A stretch of 64,000 nt of DNA from Pyrinomonadaceae bacterium (lineage in GTDB: Bacteria > Acidobacteriota > Blastocatellia > Pyrinomonadales > Pyrinomonadaceae): the NCBI GenBank assembly GCA_030841085.1, contig JAVEDP010000025.1, positions 310,001-374,000 of the forward strand, written 5' to 3'. Shown here piece by piece: positions 17,359 to 25,763 of the stretch. A program made the position numbers and the translations under genes. Below the pieces are notes generated by a model. That model searched no databases. It was not told the DNA's origin and saw nothing but the letters and a program-made list of their open reading frames with translations. Positions within the stretch are counted from its first letter, which is position 1; each line of letters begins with the position of its first letter.

Positions 17359-18954
17359 TTGAGCAACGAAGCAGAACCGATTCCTGTAATGCCCACGCTG
17401 TTTCGCAACTACATAAGCTTTGCAGGCGCCGTGCTCGTCGTCGCCAGCTTGGCAAGCATCTTGTTGCTCTTCTTAATCGAGCTCACGAAGACAGCTGAAA
17501 ATCCTTACCTCGGCATCATCACATACACAGTCTTGCCCGCGTTTCTGATTCTGGGCGTTGCCATAATCGTGGCCGGCATGTTGATTGAGCGGCGCCGGCG
17601 TCGACGTTGGCCGGAATCTGAAATTGCCGCGTATCCCAAGATTGATTTGAATAATCCGCGACAGCGCCGCATCGCCTTCTCTCTAATAGGCGTCTCTTTC
17701 ATTTTTATTTGCATGAGTGCCTTTGGAAGCTATCGCGCTTACGAATATAGCGAGTCGGTGGAATTCTGTGGACGGACCTGTCACGCAGTAATGAAACCCG
17801 AGTACGTTGCCTTCCAGGCGACCTCGCACGCCAGGATTCGCTGCGTTGATTGCCACGTGGGCTCGGGTGCGCAGTCATATGCGCGTTCCAAACTAAACGG
17901 CGCGCGACAGCTTTACTCGCTGGCCTTCAACAAATATTCAAAACCAATCAACACGCCTGTGCACAATATGCGTCCGGCAAATGAAACTTGTGAACAGTGC
18001 CATTGGCCCTCGAAGTTTTACGGCGCGCTACTCAAGACTTTTAACCATTACGGTTACGACGAACAAAACTCTTTGCGGCAGACGCGCATGTTAATCAATG
18101 TCGGTGGCGGCAATCCGGAGAGCGGTCCAGTTGCCGGAATTCACTGGCACATGAACCTGGGAAACGAGGTGTCCTACATCGCGACCGACCAGCACCGGCA
18201 AGTGATCCCCTGGATTCGCGTCAAGGACCGTCAGGGAAACGTTACGGAATACTACGATCGCACCCGACCACTAAGCGCCGAACAAATCTCAACCGGCGAG
18301 AAGCGGAGAATGGACTGCATTGATTGCCACAATCGTCCGGCACACGCTTATCTGCCGCCAGATGTCGCTGTCGACCAGTCGTTCGCCGCAGGCAGACTCG
18401 ATCCTTCCCTGCCCTATCTAAAACGAGAGGCAATAGCTTCTTTGAATCAGCCTTATGCAACCGAGGATCAGGCGGTCACAGGAATCGCTAAAAGTTTGGA
18501 TGGCTTTTATCGCACAAATTACGGCGACACTTACGGCCAACGGGGAGATGCAGTCAAGAGTGCTGTGAGTGAGATCCAACGTATCTATAAAACCTATTTC
18601 TTTCCTGAGATGAAAACGAATTGGGAAACTCATCCCAACAATATCGGTCACCTTTACTCGTCGGGTTGTTTTCGTTGTCACGATGGCGAACATGTCAGCA
18701 ACACCGGCAAGGTGATTCCAAAGGACTGCAATGTCTGTCATACAGTTTTGTCTGACTCGGCGCGGCCCGCAACGAATCTCAAGACACTCTCAGTTCAGCA
18801 TCCGGTCGATCTCGGCGGCTTGGCGGATCGCAAATGCGAAACGTGCCACAAGGCCAACCAACCCTTCAAGCATCCCGTCAACCTCGGCGACATTTCAATG
18901 TTTCAATGTGTCGAGTGCCATCAGCGGAAGGAGACGCAAACGACTCAGAAGTGA
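17359..18954 (+). CDS. Inner-membrane NapC/NirT-type octaheme cytochrome, ImcH-like
   Basis: 531 residues from a TTG at 17359, chosen for the AGAGGAG ribosome binding site seven bases upstream. Three transmembrane helices lie at about residues 20-45, 53-75 and 105-125. The periplasmic part starts with a CxxxCH site, EFCGRTCHAVMKPE, then NapC-like spacing to RCVDCHVGSGA, followed by CEQCH, CIDCH, CFRCH, CNVCH, CETCH and CVECH: eight heme sites in all. NapC/NirT proteins oxidise quinol in the cytoplasmic membrane. The three-helix, many-heme architecture resembles ImcH of Geobacter, which feeds electrons to extracellular acceptors. It is thus the likely inner-membrane entry or exit point for this cluster. 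Confidence 0.88.
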   Translation: MSNEAEPIPVMPTLFRNYISFAGAVLVVASLASILLLFLIELTKTAENPYLGIITYTVLPAFLILGVAIIVAGMLIERRRRRRWPESEIAAYPKIDLNNPRQRRIAFSLIGVSFIFICMSAFGSYRAYEYSESVEFCGRTCHAVMKPEYVAFQATSHARIRCVDCHVGSGAQSYARSKLNGARQLYSLAFNKYSKPINTPVHNMRPANETCEQCHWPSKFYGALLKTFNHYGYDEQNSLRQTRMLINVGGGNPESGPVAGIHWHMNLGNEVSYIATDQHRQVIPWIRVKDRQGNVTEYYDRTRPLSAEQISTGEKRRMDCIDCHNRPAHAYLPPDVAVDQSFAAGRLDPSLPYLKREAIASLNQPYATEDQAVTGIAKSLDGFYRTNYGDTYGQRGDAVKSAVSEIQRIYKTYFFPEMKTNWETHPNNIGHLYSSGCFRCHDGEHVSNTGKVIPKDCNVCHTVLSDSARPATNLKTLSVQHPVDLGGLADRKCETCHKANQPFKHPVNLGDISMFQCVECHQRKETQTTQK

Positions 18955-19055
18955 GTGAAGCTGGGAAAATTCCCCACGCTTCGGAAAAACCCGCAACGCG
19001 GCGGAACCGTCTTCCGTTTTCCTACCAGGCTGCGGGCCTTATTCGGAAATTAAGG

Positions 19056-19072
19056 TCGGCACATAGATTGCC
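19056..19072 (+). promoter_or_regulatory. Possible sigma-54 promoter
   Basis: TCGGCACATAGATTGCCC has the invariant GG (19058-19059) and GC (19070-19071) separated by exactly ten bases, within GGCAC and TTGCC, close to the consensus TGGCACG-N4-TTGCA/T. It lies 62 bases before the GCS2-CBS gene, whose next neighbour encodes a sigma-54-type activator. This was read by eye only, so chance occurrence is possible. Confidence 0.45.
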
Positions 19073-19133
19073 CCTAATCGCCACATAGGCGAAGCAGCAC
19101 GGGCTTTTGCGCTAGGAAAGCGATCTGGTAATC

Positions 19134-21101
19134 ATGGGCGAACACAATGTAGAAGAGTTTGACCAACAGAAAGCACAGGCGTTCATGCGGGCGGTGCTGA
19201 ATGATCTGCGCGCGCTGGCGTTTATGCTTGAAACCGGTCTGGTCGAAAGCGGCGTAAGGCGCATCGGCGCCGAACAGGAGATGTTTCTGGTCGATCGGGA
19301 CCTGCGGCCCGCGCCCGTCTCGCAGGAAGTGCTGCACCATGCCAACGACCCTCGACTGACAACAGAGATAGCCCGTTTCAACCTCGAAGCTAATCTGACG
19401 CCGCTGTTCCTTGAGGGTGATTGTTTTAGTCAGATGCGTGCTGAGCTTGACGTTCTGATAACAAAAACAACTGCCAGCGCGAAAACGATGAATGCCGATG
19501 TGTTGCTTGCCGGCATTCTGCCAACGCTGCAGAAATCAGACTTAACTCTCGACAATTTGACGCCGGTGGCTCGTTATCATGAGTTAGACCGTGGTGTGAT
19601 TCGGTTGCGAGGCGGGCCGCTTTCAATTCATATCAAGGGACTGGACGAACTGCAGATAACGCACGACAACATCATGATGGAATCGTGCAACACCAGTTTT
19701 CAGATTCACTTCCAAACAAATCCTGCAGAGTTTGCGGCGCACTACAACATGGCCCAGGCGATCACTGCTCCCCTGCTGGCCGTCGCCGTTAATTCTCCGC
19801 TGCTATTTGGCAATCGTCTTTGGCAGGAAACGCGAGTTGCGCTGTTTCAACATTCAACCGACGCTCGTTCCCGTCCGCAGCTGGCGCGTAGTCATCCCAC
19901 CCGCGTCAGCTTTGGCGAGAGTTGGCTCGAGCATTCGGTAATCGCGCTTTTTCACGAGCAGATTTCGCGCTTCCGGCCGATCATGATCACGCAACCCGAC
20001 GAGGATCCTTTTCAAGTGCTGGCGCGTGGTGAAGTTCCCAGGTTGTCGGCCTTGTGCATGCACAACAGCACCGTCTGGCGCTGGAACCGCGCGTGCTACG
20101 GCGTCATGAATGGAGTTGCTCACCTGCGAATTGAGAATCGGGCGCTGCCTGCCGGACCAACTATCATCGATGAAATTGCCAACACCGCATTTTTTGCCGG
20201 TTTGATGTTGTCGTTGCCGCAAGCCTACGGCGACATTTCAAAAAGCATGACTTTCGACGACGCTAAGTCAAACTTTTTCCGGGCTGCGCGGCATGGCCTC
20301 GATGCGCAGTTTAACTGGCTCGACGGGAAAGCAGTTTCTGCGCCGTCGCTGGTGCTCGATCAATTGCTGCCGCTCGCGCGGCAGGGGCTCGAGTCGGCAA
20401 AGGTTGAAGCCGCCGACATTCAAAAGTATCTGGGCGTTATCGAAGCAAGAGTGCGCAGCCGTCAGACAGGCGCGCGCTGGTTATTGAAATCGTTGGCTGC
20501 AATGGACCAGACTGGACCGAAAGAAATTCGCCTCAGACAACTGACAGCGACGATGCTGGCCAGTCAAAAGAAAGGACACCCGGTGCACACCTGGCCAGTG
20601 GTCAAAAAGTTTGAGGCGGGCAACTGGGAGCAGGGCTATCGCACTGTAGGTCAATTCATGACCACGGATCTCTTTACGGTGCAGCCGGGAGATTTAATTG
20701 ATCTGGCTGCGAGTGTGATGGATTGGCGGCACATCAGGCATGTACCGGTGGAGAATGAAGCCGGACACCTGGTGGGATTAATAACTCATCGCAACCTGCT
20801 TCGTTTGGTTAGTTCTGGTAGTCATGAAAAAAACATCAAGCCAATAACAGTTCGCGAGGTCATGGTGCCGAACCCAGTGACAGTTCTGCCTTCAACTCCG
20901 ACACTGGAAGCGATAAAGATCATGCGCGAACAACGCATCGGTTGCCTGTTGGTGGTGGAAGACCGCCAATTACTGGGTATAGTAACGTCATATGACTTTC
21001 TCGATGCGTCGGCCCAGCTTTTCCAACAACATTTGACTGCCGTCGATGTGCCGGTGAAAGTGCGCGCGGCGGAACAGAGCCGCTTTCAGGAGTCTGCTTA
21101 G
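19134..21101 (+). CDS. GCS2-family carboxylate-amine ligase fused to a CBS domain pair
   Basis: 655 residues. About residues 38-430 match the GCS2 glutamate-cysteine ligase family: RRIGAEQEMFLVD (catalytic Glu cluster), NLEANLTP, SCNTSFQIHFQTN and HLRIENRALPAGPT. Residues about 530-585 and 595-650 form two CBS domains: VGQFMTTDLFTVQPGDLIDLAA and VREVMVPNPVTVLPSTPTLEAI. CBS pairs usually bind adenine nucleotides, so activity of the ligase may follow energy charge; that is inference. The substrate could be glutamate plus cysteine or another amine, since the family is broad. It is followed after seven bases by an NtrC-type regulator gene, suggesting an operon. Confidence 0.87.
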   Translation: MGEHNVEEFDQQKAQAFMRAVLNDLRALAFMLETGLVESGVRRIGAEQEMFLVDRDLRPAPVSQEVLHHANDPRLTTEIARFNLEANLTPLFLEGDCFSQMRAELDVLITKTTASAKTMNADVLLAGILPTLQKSDLTLDNLTPVARYHELDRGVIRLRGGPLSIHIKGLDELQITHDNIMMESCNTSFQIHFQTNPAEFAAHYNMAQAITAPLLAVAVNSPLLFGNRLWQETRVALFQHSTDARSRPQLARSHPTRVSFGESWLEHSVIALFHEQISRFRPIMITQPDEDPFQVLARGEVPRLSALCMHNSTVWRWNRACYGVMNGVAHLRIENRALPAGPTIIDEIANTAFFAGLMLSLPQAYGDISKSMTFDDAKSNFFRAARHGLDAQFNWLDGKAVSAPSLVLDQLLPLARQGLESAKVEAADIQKYLGVIEARVRSRQTGARWLLKSLAAMDQTGPKEIRLRQLTATMLASQKKGHPVHTWPVVKKFEAGNWEQGYRTVGQFMTTDLFTVQPGDLIDLAASVMDWRHIRHVPVENEAGHLVGLITHRNLLRLVSSGSHEKNIKPITVREVMVPNPVTVLPSTPTLEAIKIMREQRIGCLLVVEDRQLLGIVTSYDFLDASAQLFQQHLTAVDVPVKVRAAEQSRFQESA

Positions 21102-21107
21102 ACAGAA

Positions 21108-22532
21108 TTGGAAAGAACCCTGAACGAGTCAAAAAAGAAAATCCTTGTAGTTGATGACGAGAAAATGATCCGCTGGTCACTCGGTGAGGCTTTGCGCGGC
21201 TGGGGGTTTCAACCCATCGAGGCGGAAACAGTGGCGGCGGCATTGGCATTATTTGAAGCTGAATCACCCGCGGCGGTGCTATTGGATATCAATTTGCCGG
21301 ACGGTTCGGGCCTGGATGTGCTGCGACAGATTCGCCGGCGCCAGTCAGACGCAGTGGTGATTATGATCACCGCCAATGTACTGGTCGATGAAACCATCGC
21401 CGCGTTACGGGGCGGCGCTTACGATTTCATTGGCAAGCCGATCAACCTTGAAGAGTTGCAGGTTGCAATTCGGAATGGTATCGAAGCGAGCCATCTGAGA
21501 AAAGAAGTAAGTCTGCTGCGACGCGAGCGCCTGCAACAGTTCAGCTTTGATCAGATCGTTGGTCAGTCACCTACCATGCGCGAGATGCTGGAGCTAGCTC
21601 ATAAAGTGGCGGAGAGCGAAGTGTCTTCCGTTCTGTTGCAGGGTGAATCGGGAACCGGAAAAGATCTCGTTGCCAAGGCCATTCATTATCATTCGTCGCG
21701 TGCCAACTCGCCGTTTGTCGCAATTAATTGCGCCGCGCTGCCCGGCACCCTCATTGAAAGCGAGTTGTTTGGTTATGAGAAAGGCGCATTTACCGATGCC
21801 AAGGCGCGCAAAGAGGGATTGTTTGAACAGGCTGAAGGCGGCACGCTCTTTCTAGATGAGATTGGTGAACTGGAATTGAGCTTACAAGCGAAGCTCTTGC
21901 GAGTGCTGGAGGAAGGTTCTTTCCGCCGCGTAGGCGGTTTGAAGGACTTGTCGTTGGATGTGCGCGTCATCGCTGCTTCGAATCGCGATCTGCGAACAGA
22001 AGGCGAAGCTGGGCGGTTCCGCTCAGATCTTTTCTACCGCTTGTCAGTAATTCAGATCGATATTCCGCCCTTGCGCGACCGGGGGAACGACGTGCGTTTG
22101 CTGGCGGAACATTACCTTGCCAGCTTCCGGCAACGTTTACGAAAAAATATCGACAGCATTTCTAATGAAGCACTGGAAACGTTTCGTAACTACGAGTGGC
22201 CGGGAAATGTGCGTGAGCTGCGCAACGTCATCGAGCGCGCAATGATTCTGGAAGACGGTAATGAAATCACCTCCAAGTATCTCCCGCGCGCGTTGTCTGC
22301 GGAGGGGCGCCTGCCGCCAGGTCCGTCCGAGGATGGGGCAGAGCCAAACCGTTTTCGCTTGCCCCAAAAAGGGGTCGCGCTCGATGAAGTTGAAATGTCG
22401 CTTGTGCGCCAGGCAATTGAACGAAGCGAGGGCAATCAGACCAAAGCAGCCGCATTGCTTGGCATCTCGCGCGATCAGCTTCGCTATCGTTTGAAGAAAC
22501 TTGAAGAGATCCGGGCCTCCGCGAAAGCGTAA
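21108..22532 (+). CDS. NtrC-family sigma-54-dependent response regulator
   Basis: 474 residues in three domains. The receiver (about 10-125) has the acidic pair DDE, phospho-acceptor Asp in [12 protein letters not shown] and Lys in IGKPIN. The AAA+ domain (about 150-385) has Walker A GESGTGKD, the sigma-54 contact loop as GAFTDA instead of the common GAFTGA, Walker [12 protein letters not shown] and the R-finger region [11 protein letters not shown]. The Fis-type helix-turn-helix at the C-terminus reads [24 protein letters not shown]. It activates sigma-54 promoters on phosphorylation. The start is uncertain: the TTG at 21108 has no good ribosome binding site. The PAS kinase gene 132 bases downstream is the likely partner. 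Confidence 0.94.
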   Translation: MERTLNESKKKILVVDDEKMIRWSLGEALRGWGFQPIEAETVAAALALFEAESPAAVLLDINLPDGSGLDVLRQIRRRQSDAVVIMITANVLVDETIAALRGGAYDFIGKPINLEELQVAIRNGIEASHLRKEVSLLRRERLQQFSFDQIVGQSPTMREMLELAHKVAESEVSSVLLQGESGTGKDLVAKAIHYHSSRANSPFVAINCAALPGTLIESELFGYEKGAFTDAKARKEGLFEQAEGGTLFLDEIGELELSLQAKLLRVLEEGSFRRVGGLKDLSLDVRVIAASNRDLRTEGEAGRFRSDLFYRLSVIQIDIPPLRDRGNDVRLLAEHYLASFRQRLRKNIDSISNEALETFRNYEWPGNVRELRNVIERAMILEDGNEITSKYLPRALSAEGRLPPGPSEDGAEPNRFRLPQKGVALDEVEMSLVRQAIERSEGNQTKAAALLGISRDQLRYRLKKLEEIRASAKA

Positions 22533-22664
22533 TCGTTTGGTGCTGCTTCAATTTCAACTTTTGCATGCCCAGGTCGGAAGGACCTATAAGATCAAATTGA
22601 ACCAGTACCGATCGTTTAACTGAGAAATTTCAGGAACCGCTGATGAAGTATAATCTTTCCTTGA

Positions 22665-24185
22665 ATGTCCAACCCCGCACCTAAAGCCCCCGCCGAACCC
22701 AACTTAATGGATTCCAGCGAGCTGCAGCGCTCCCTCAAAGAAGTAGTTGATATCAAGTTCGCTCTCGATCAATCCACCATCGTAGCAATCACCGATCAGC
22801 GTGGCATCATCAATTACGTTAATGATGAGTTTTGTCGCATCTCTAAGTATTCACGCGAACAACTTGTGGGCCAGGACCATCGCATTATCAATTCCGGCTA
22901 TCATCCCAAAGAATTTATCCGCGATCTTTGGACCACGATCGCCGGCGGAAAAGTTTGGAAAGGCGAACTGAAAAACCGCGCCAGCGACGGGACAATCTAT
23001 TGGGTCGATACCACCATAGTTCCCTTCATCGACGCCGACGGAAAACCGTATCAGTACGTGGCGATTCGTCATGACATTACCCGGCGCAAACTGGCCGAAG
23101 AAGAAATCAGCCGGCAGGCGACACTCCTCAATGTAGCACACGACGCGATCATGGTGCGCGATCTCGACGATACGATCGTTTACTGGAACAAGGGCGCTGA
23201 GCTGCTTTATGGCTGGACGGCGCACGAAGCCATCGGACAACCCGCACGAACGCTGTTATTCGAGGAACTGCCGCCGGAGTTTGAACAGGCGAAGAGCGAA
23301 CTCGAAACGACCGGCCACTGGCGTGGCGAACTTACGCAGACGACGAAAGGCGGACGCGCCATCATCGTCGAGTGTCGCTGGACGCTGGTCCGCGACGTGA
23401 CCGGAACTCCTGCGCAAAAGCTGGTTGTCAATACGGACATCACGGAAGAAAAACGGTTACGGAATGAGTTGCAACAGGCAGCACAGTTGTCCCTTGTTGG
23501 CGAGCTCGCTGCGGGGCTGGCCCATGAGATCAAGAATCCACTGGCGGGAATCCAGGGTGTTGTCGATATTTTGTTGCGCCGGCGCGACGCGCACGATCCG
23601 GACAACGAGGCGTTAAGAGGAATCCGCAACGAGGTTGAGCGGATTGATCAAACAGTGCGCGCGTTGCTCGATCGCGCCCGGCCGCGCGTGTTGGCAACCA
23701 AAGTGTGTTCCCTTACCGAGGTTGTACGGCGAGCTGTAAACGTGGCCCGAGCTCAGGAATTCGGCCGGGCCGAGGGCAATCGCATCAAGGTGCGATTGAA
23801 TGTCCCGGCTCAACCAATCATTGCCTCAATCGATGCGGCGCAAATAGAAGACGCGGTCCTGAATTTGATAATCAATGCGATCCAAGCTTCCGCTAATGCG
23901 GGGGCGGTCAACGTCAGTCTTTACAGTTCACCTGAGGACGAAGCAAATGAGCAAGCGCAAGAAATCGTGATTGAAGTTTCGGATGAAGGCCGCGGCATCA
24001 GCGAAGAAAACCTCGCCCGCGTCTTCCATCCGTTCTTCACAACTACTGCAGGGGGCACCGGTTTGGGTTTGCCCGCAGTCCGCCGCATCGCCCGTGCCCA
24101 CAGCGGCCGGGTCGAAGTTAAGTCAACTCCGGGCGCAGGCTCCACCTTCACAATTTACTTACCGCTCACTCTTCGGAACGATTAA
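22665..24185 (+). CDS. Soluble PAS-PAS sensor histidine kinase
   Basis: 506 residues with no membrane helix. Two PAS domains (about 30-145 and 150-270) come first; the first has ITDQRGIINYVNDEFCRISKYSREQLVGQ and a PAC segment ending VAIRHDITRRK. The kinase core has H-box LAAGLAHEIKNPLAGI, N-box DAVLNLIINAIQAS, and G-boxes DEGRGISEEN and GGTGLGLPAV. The layout is NtrB-like, which fits its pairing with the NtrC-type regulator encoded upstream. The first PAS resembles redox/oxygen-sensing FAD-PAS domains in wording, but no ligand-binding residue can be assigned. Cytoplasmic sensing of redox or energy state is inferred. Confidence 0.93.
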   Translation: MSNPAPKAPAEPNLMDSSELQRSLKEVVDIKFALDQSTIVAITDQRGIINYVNDEFCRISKYSREQLVGQDHRIINSGYHPKEFIRDLWTTIAGGKVWKGELKNRASDGTIYWVDTTIVPFIDADGKPYQYVAIRHDITRRKLAEEEISRQATLLNVAHDAIMVRDLDDTIVYWNKGAELLYGWTAHEAIGQPARTLLFEELPPEFEQAKSELETTGHWRGELTQTTKGGRAIIVECRWTLVRDVTGTPAQKLVVNTDITEEKRLRNELQQAAQLSLVGELAAGLAHEIKNPLAGIQGVVDILLRRRDAHDPDNEALRGIRNEVERIDQTVRALLDRARPRVLATKVCSLTEVVRRAVNVARAQEFGRAEGNRIKVRLNVPAQPIIASIDAAQIEDAVLNLIINAIQASANAGAVNVSLYSSPEDEANEQAQEIVIEVSDEGRGISEENLARVFHPFFTTTAGGTGLGLPAVRRIARAHSGRVEVKSTPGAGSTFTIYLPLTLRND

Positions 24186-24269
24186 ACGCCTGGTTGCGGA
24201 TTATCGCCAACAACCGTGGATTAGTTCTCAACTGCTCCCTATTGCTCCCAGCAAAGAGGCGGTTTTCCT

Positions 24270-24286
24270 CCGGCACGGTCGTTGCT
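24270..24286 (+). promoter_or_regulatory. Probable sigma-54 promoter of the universal stress gene
   Basis: CCGGCACGGTCGTTGCT matches the sigma-54 consensus closely: GG at 24272-24273 and GC at 24284-24285 are ten bases apart, with GGCACGG and TTGCT. It ends 40 bases before the start at 24326. Upstream, GTTGCGGATTATCGCCAAC (24194-24212) is an imperfect inverted repeat that could bind an activator. Confidence 0.6.
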
Positions 24287-24325
24287 CAAACCAAATTTGG
24301 AGGCAGCAGTTAAGCTGACAATTCT

Positions 24326-25255
24326 ATGACCATCAAGCGCATCTTGTGTCCCACCGACATGACAGCCGAGTCAGACGAGGCATTGCGTTATGCACTCGCG
24401 CTAGCGCGGGCTTACGACGCTAAGCTGATCGCGTTTCATTGCGAGCAAACGCCCGGCAATACTGGAGTGGATCAGAGCGAGCTAAAGAGCTTATTCGAGC
24501 AATCTCTCTTTCGCTATCTTGGCCCAACGGAACTGGCAGCGATCGACTGGCAACGAGTGGTCGAACAAGGTAACGATCCGGGCAGTGCAATCTCAGAATA
24601 TGCTGCCGGCCATGGCGTTGATTTGATTGTGATGCGCTCGCGCCGACGTCCACACCGCGCGGCATTGCTTGGCTCAACAGCCGAAGCCGTTTGCCGCAGT
24701 GCCCCTTGTCCGGTGCTGGTAATGCATAGCGACCAGCGCGACTGGGTGAACGGATCCAGCCACGATATAAAGATCAAGCGAGTGCTGGTGGCTTACGACT
24801 TCTCGGCTGACTCTGAACTGGCGCTGAATTCGGGACTGTTGTTTGCGCAGGAGTATCAGGCTGAACTGCATCTGCTGCACGTGCTGTCCCCCTCGCCGCC
24901 CAAGGAAACCGAAATATCATGGTTCCCGCTTGGCAAAGAAAACGCTTATCACAAAGCCGCACGTCGGCTGCAAAAAGCAGCACCGCCCGAAGCGCATCTT
25001 CGTTGTGACATCAAGCACGCAGTTTGTGAAGGACAACCATATCGCGAGATCCTTAACCATGCCGAGAATAATGCCGTCGACCTCATTTGTATTGGAGCCC
25101 ACGGTGCGGGGTTCGCCACCCGCGCCTTGTTTGGTTCAAATGTTGATCGAGTGCTGCGCCAGGCTCCTTGTCCGGTCCTCGTCATGCGCCCGCTCAAACC
25201 AGCTATGAGCTTGCCAAATCAAGTGGCGGAACGAGCGGCGGCTCTTGCGTTGTAG
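24326..25255 (+). CDS. Tandem-domain universal stress protein
   Basis: 309 residues made of two UspA domains. Domain 1 (about 3-137) starts IKRILCPTDMTAES and ends GSTAEAVCRSAPCPVLVM; domain 2 (about 150-292) starts IKRVLVAYDFSADS and ends GSNVDRVLRQAPCPVLVM. The second keeps the ATP-binding pattern G-x2-G-x9-G-S (GAHGAGFATRALFGS); in the first the corresponding stretch is MRSRRRPHRAALLGST, so the first glycine is lost. Such proteins help cells survive starvation, redox or respiratory stress. A sigma-54-like promoter directly upstream links it to the NtrC-type regulator in the same group. Confidence 0.93.
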   Translation: MTIKRILCPTDMTAESDEALRYALALARAYDAKLIAFHCEQTPGNTGVDQSELKSLFEQSLFRYLGPTELAAIDWQRVVEQGNDPGSAISEYAAGHGVDLIVMRSRRRPHRAALLGSTAEAVCRSAPCPVLVMHSDQRDWVNGSSHDIKIKRVLVAYDFSADSELALNSGLLFAQEYQAELHLLHVLSPSPPKETEISWFPLGKENAYHKAARRLQKAAPPEAHLRCDIKHAVCEGQPYREILNHAENNAVDLICIGAHGAGFATRALFGSNVDRVLRQAPCPVLVMRPLKPAMSLPNQVAERAAALAL

Positions 25256-25292
25256 TGGCGATTATTCGCGCGCCTCTTTGCCTACGAAAAAA

Positions 25293-25330
25293 CCCGCGCA
25301 ACTTTGAAGTTGCGCGGGCCTTTTATTTTT
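25293..25330. terminator. Bidirectional rho-independent terminator
   Basis: CCCGCGCAACTTTGAAGTTGCGCGGG forms a near-perfect 12-bp stem. It has a run of A on the left and of T on the right, so it can serve both the universal stress gene (plus) and the small secreted protein gene (minus) that converge on it. Confidence 0.93.
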
Positions 25331-25348
25331 GGGGCTTTTCGGAACTTG

Positions 25349-25555
25349 TTAGGGCCTCTTTTTGTCGTCCCTTTTGTTTCCCTGATTGTTGTTGTTGCTC
25401 GGCGGAGGCCGTTCCCCTTTCGGTTGCACGACAACCTTGTTGTCCTCTTTAGGTGGGCGTTTGTCTCCATTCTTTTGAGCAAATACACTGCCGCCGCCCG
25501 CGAGCATCAACCCGCCAATCACCACCGCCAGGAATTTTTGTCTTAAGTCGAACAT
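25349..25555 (-). CDS. Small secreted low-complexity protein
   Basis: 68 residues from ATG 25555, with GGAGGA about ten bases upstream; the frame extends to 25594. A signal peptide (MFDLRQKFLAVVIGG ..., cleavage near SVFAQ) precedes about 43 residues that are nearly all Lys, Arg, Asp, Asn, Pro and Gln, for example PKGERPPPSNNNNQGNKRDD. It should be disordered and exported. No family recognised; coding status rests on the signal peptide and ribosome binding site. Confidence 0.65.
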   Translation of the reverse strand: MFDLRQKFLAVVIGGLMLAGGGSVFAQKNGDKRPPKEDNKVVVQPKGERPPPSNNNNQGNKRDDKKRP

Positions 25556-25763
25556 CTTATTTCCGTCCTCCTCATGAATTTCTAAAGCGCGCATGGGAGT
25601 TGAGAAGAGACGCGCCGCCCATCATCGAGCAAGAACGATGCCAGAAATCAAATCAGCAAGATCCTATCGGACGCGACATTCAACAATCTATTGACGCACC
25701 GTATCGCACCGTGTCGCACCGTATCGTGCAGACAATTCGCTCGCTTTTCAAGCCAATTTACAA

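Noticed and set aside
21108-22532. GAFTDA in place of GAFTGA as a sign of lost sigma-54 contact
   Set aside because: GAFTDA occurs in many NtrC-type activators, so the change alone does not argue against sigma-54 dependence.
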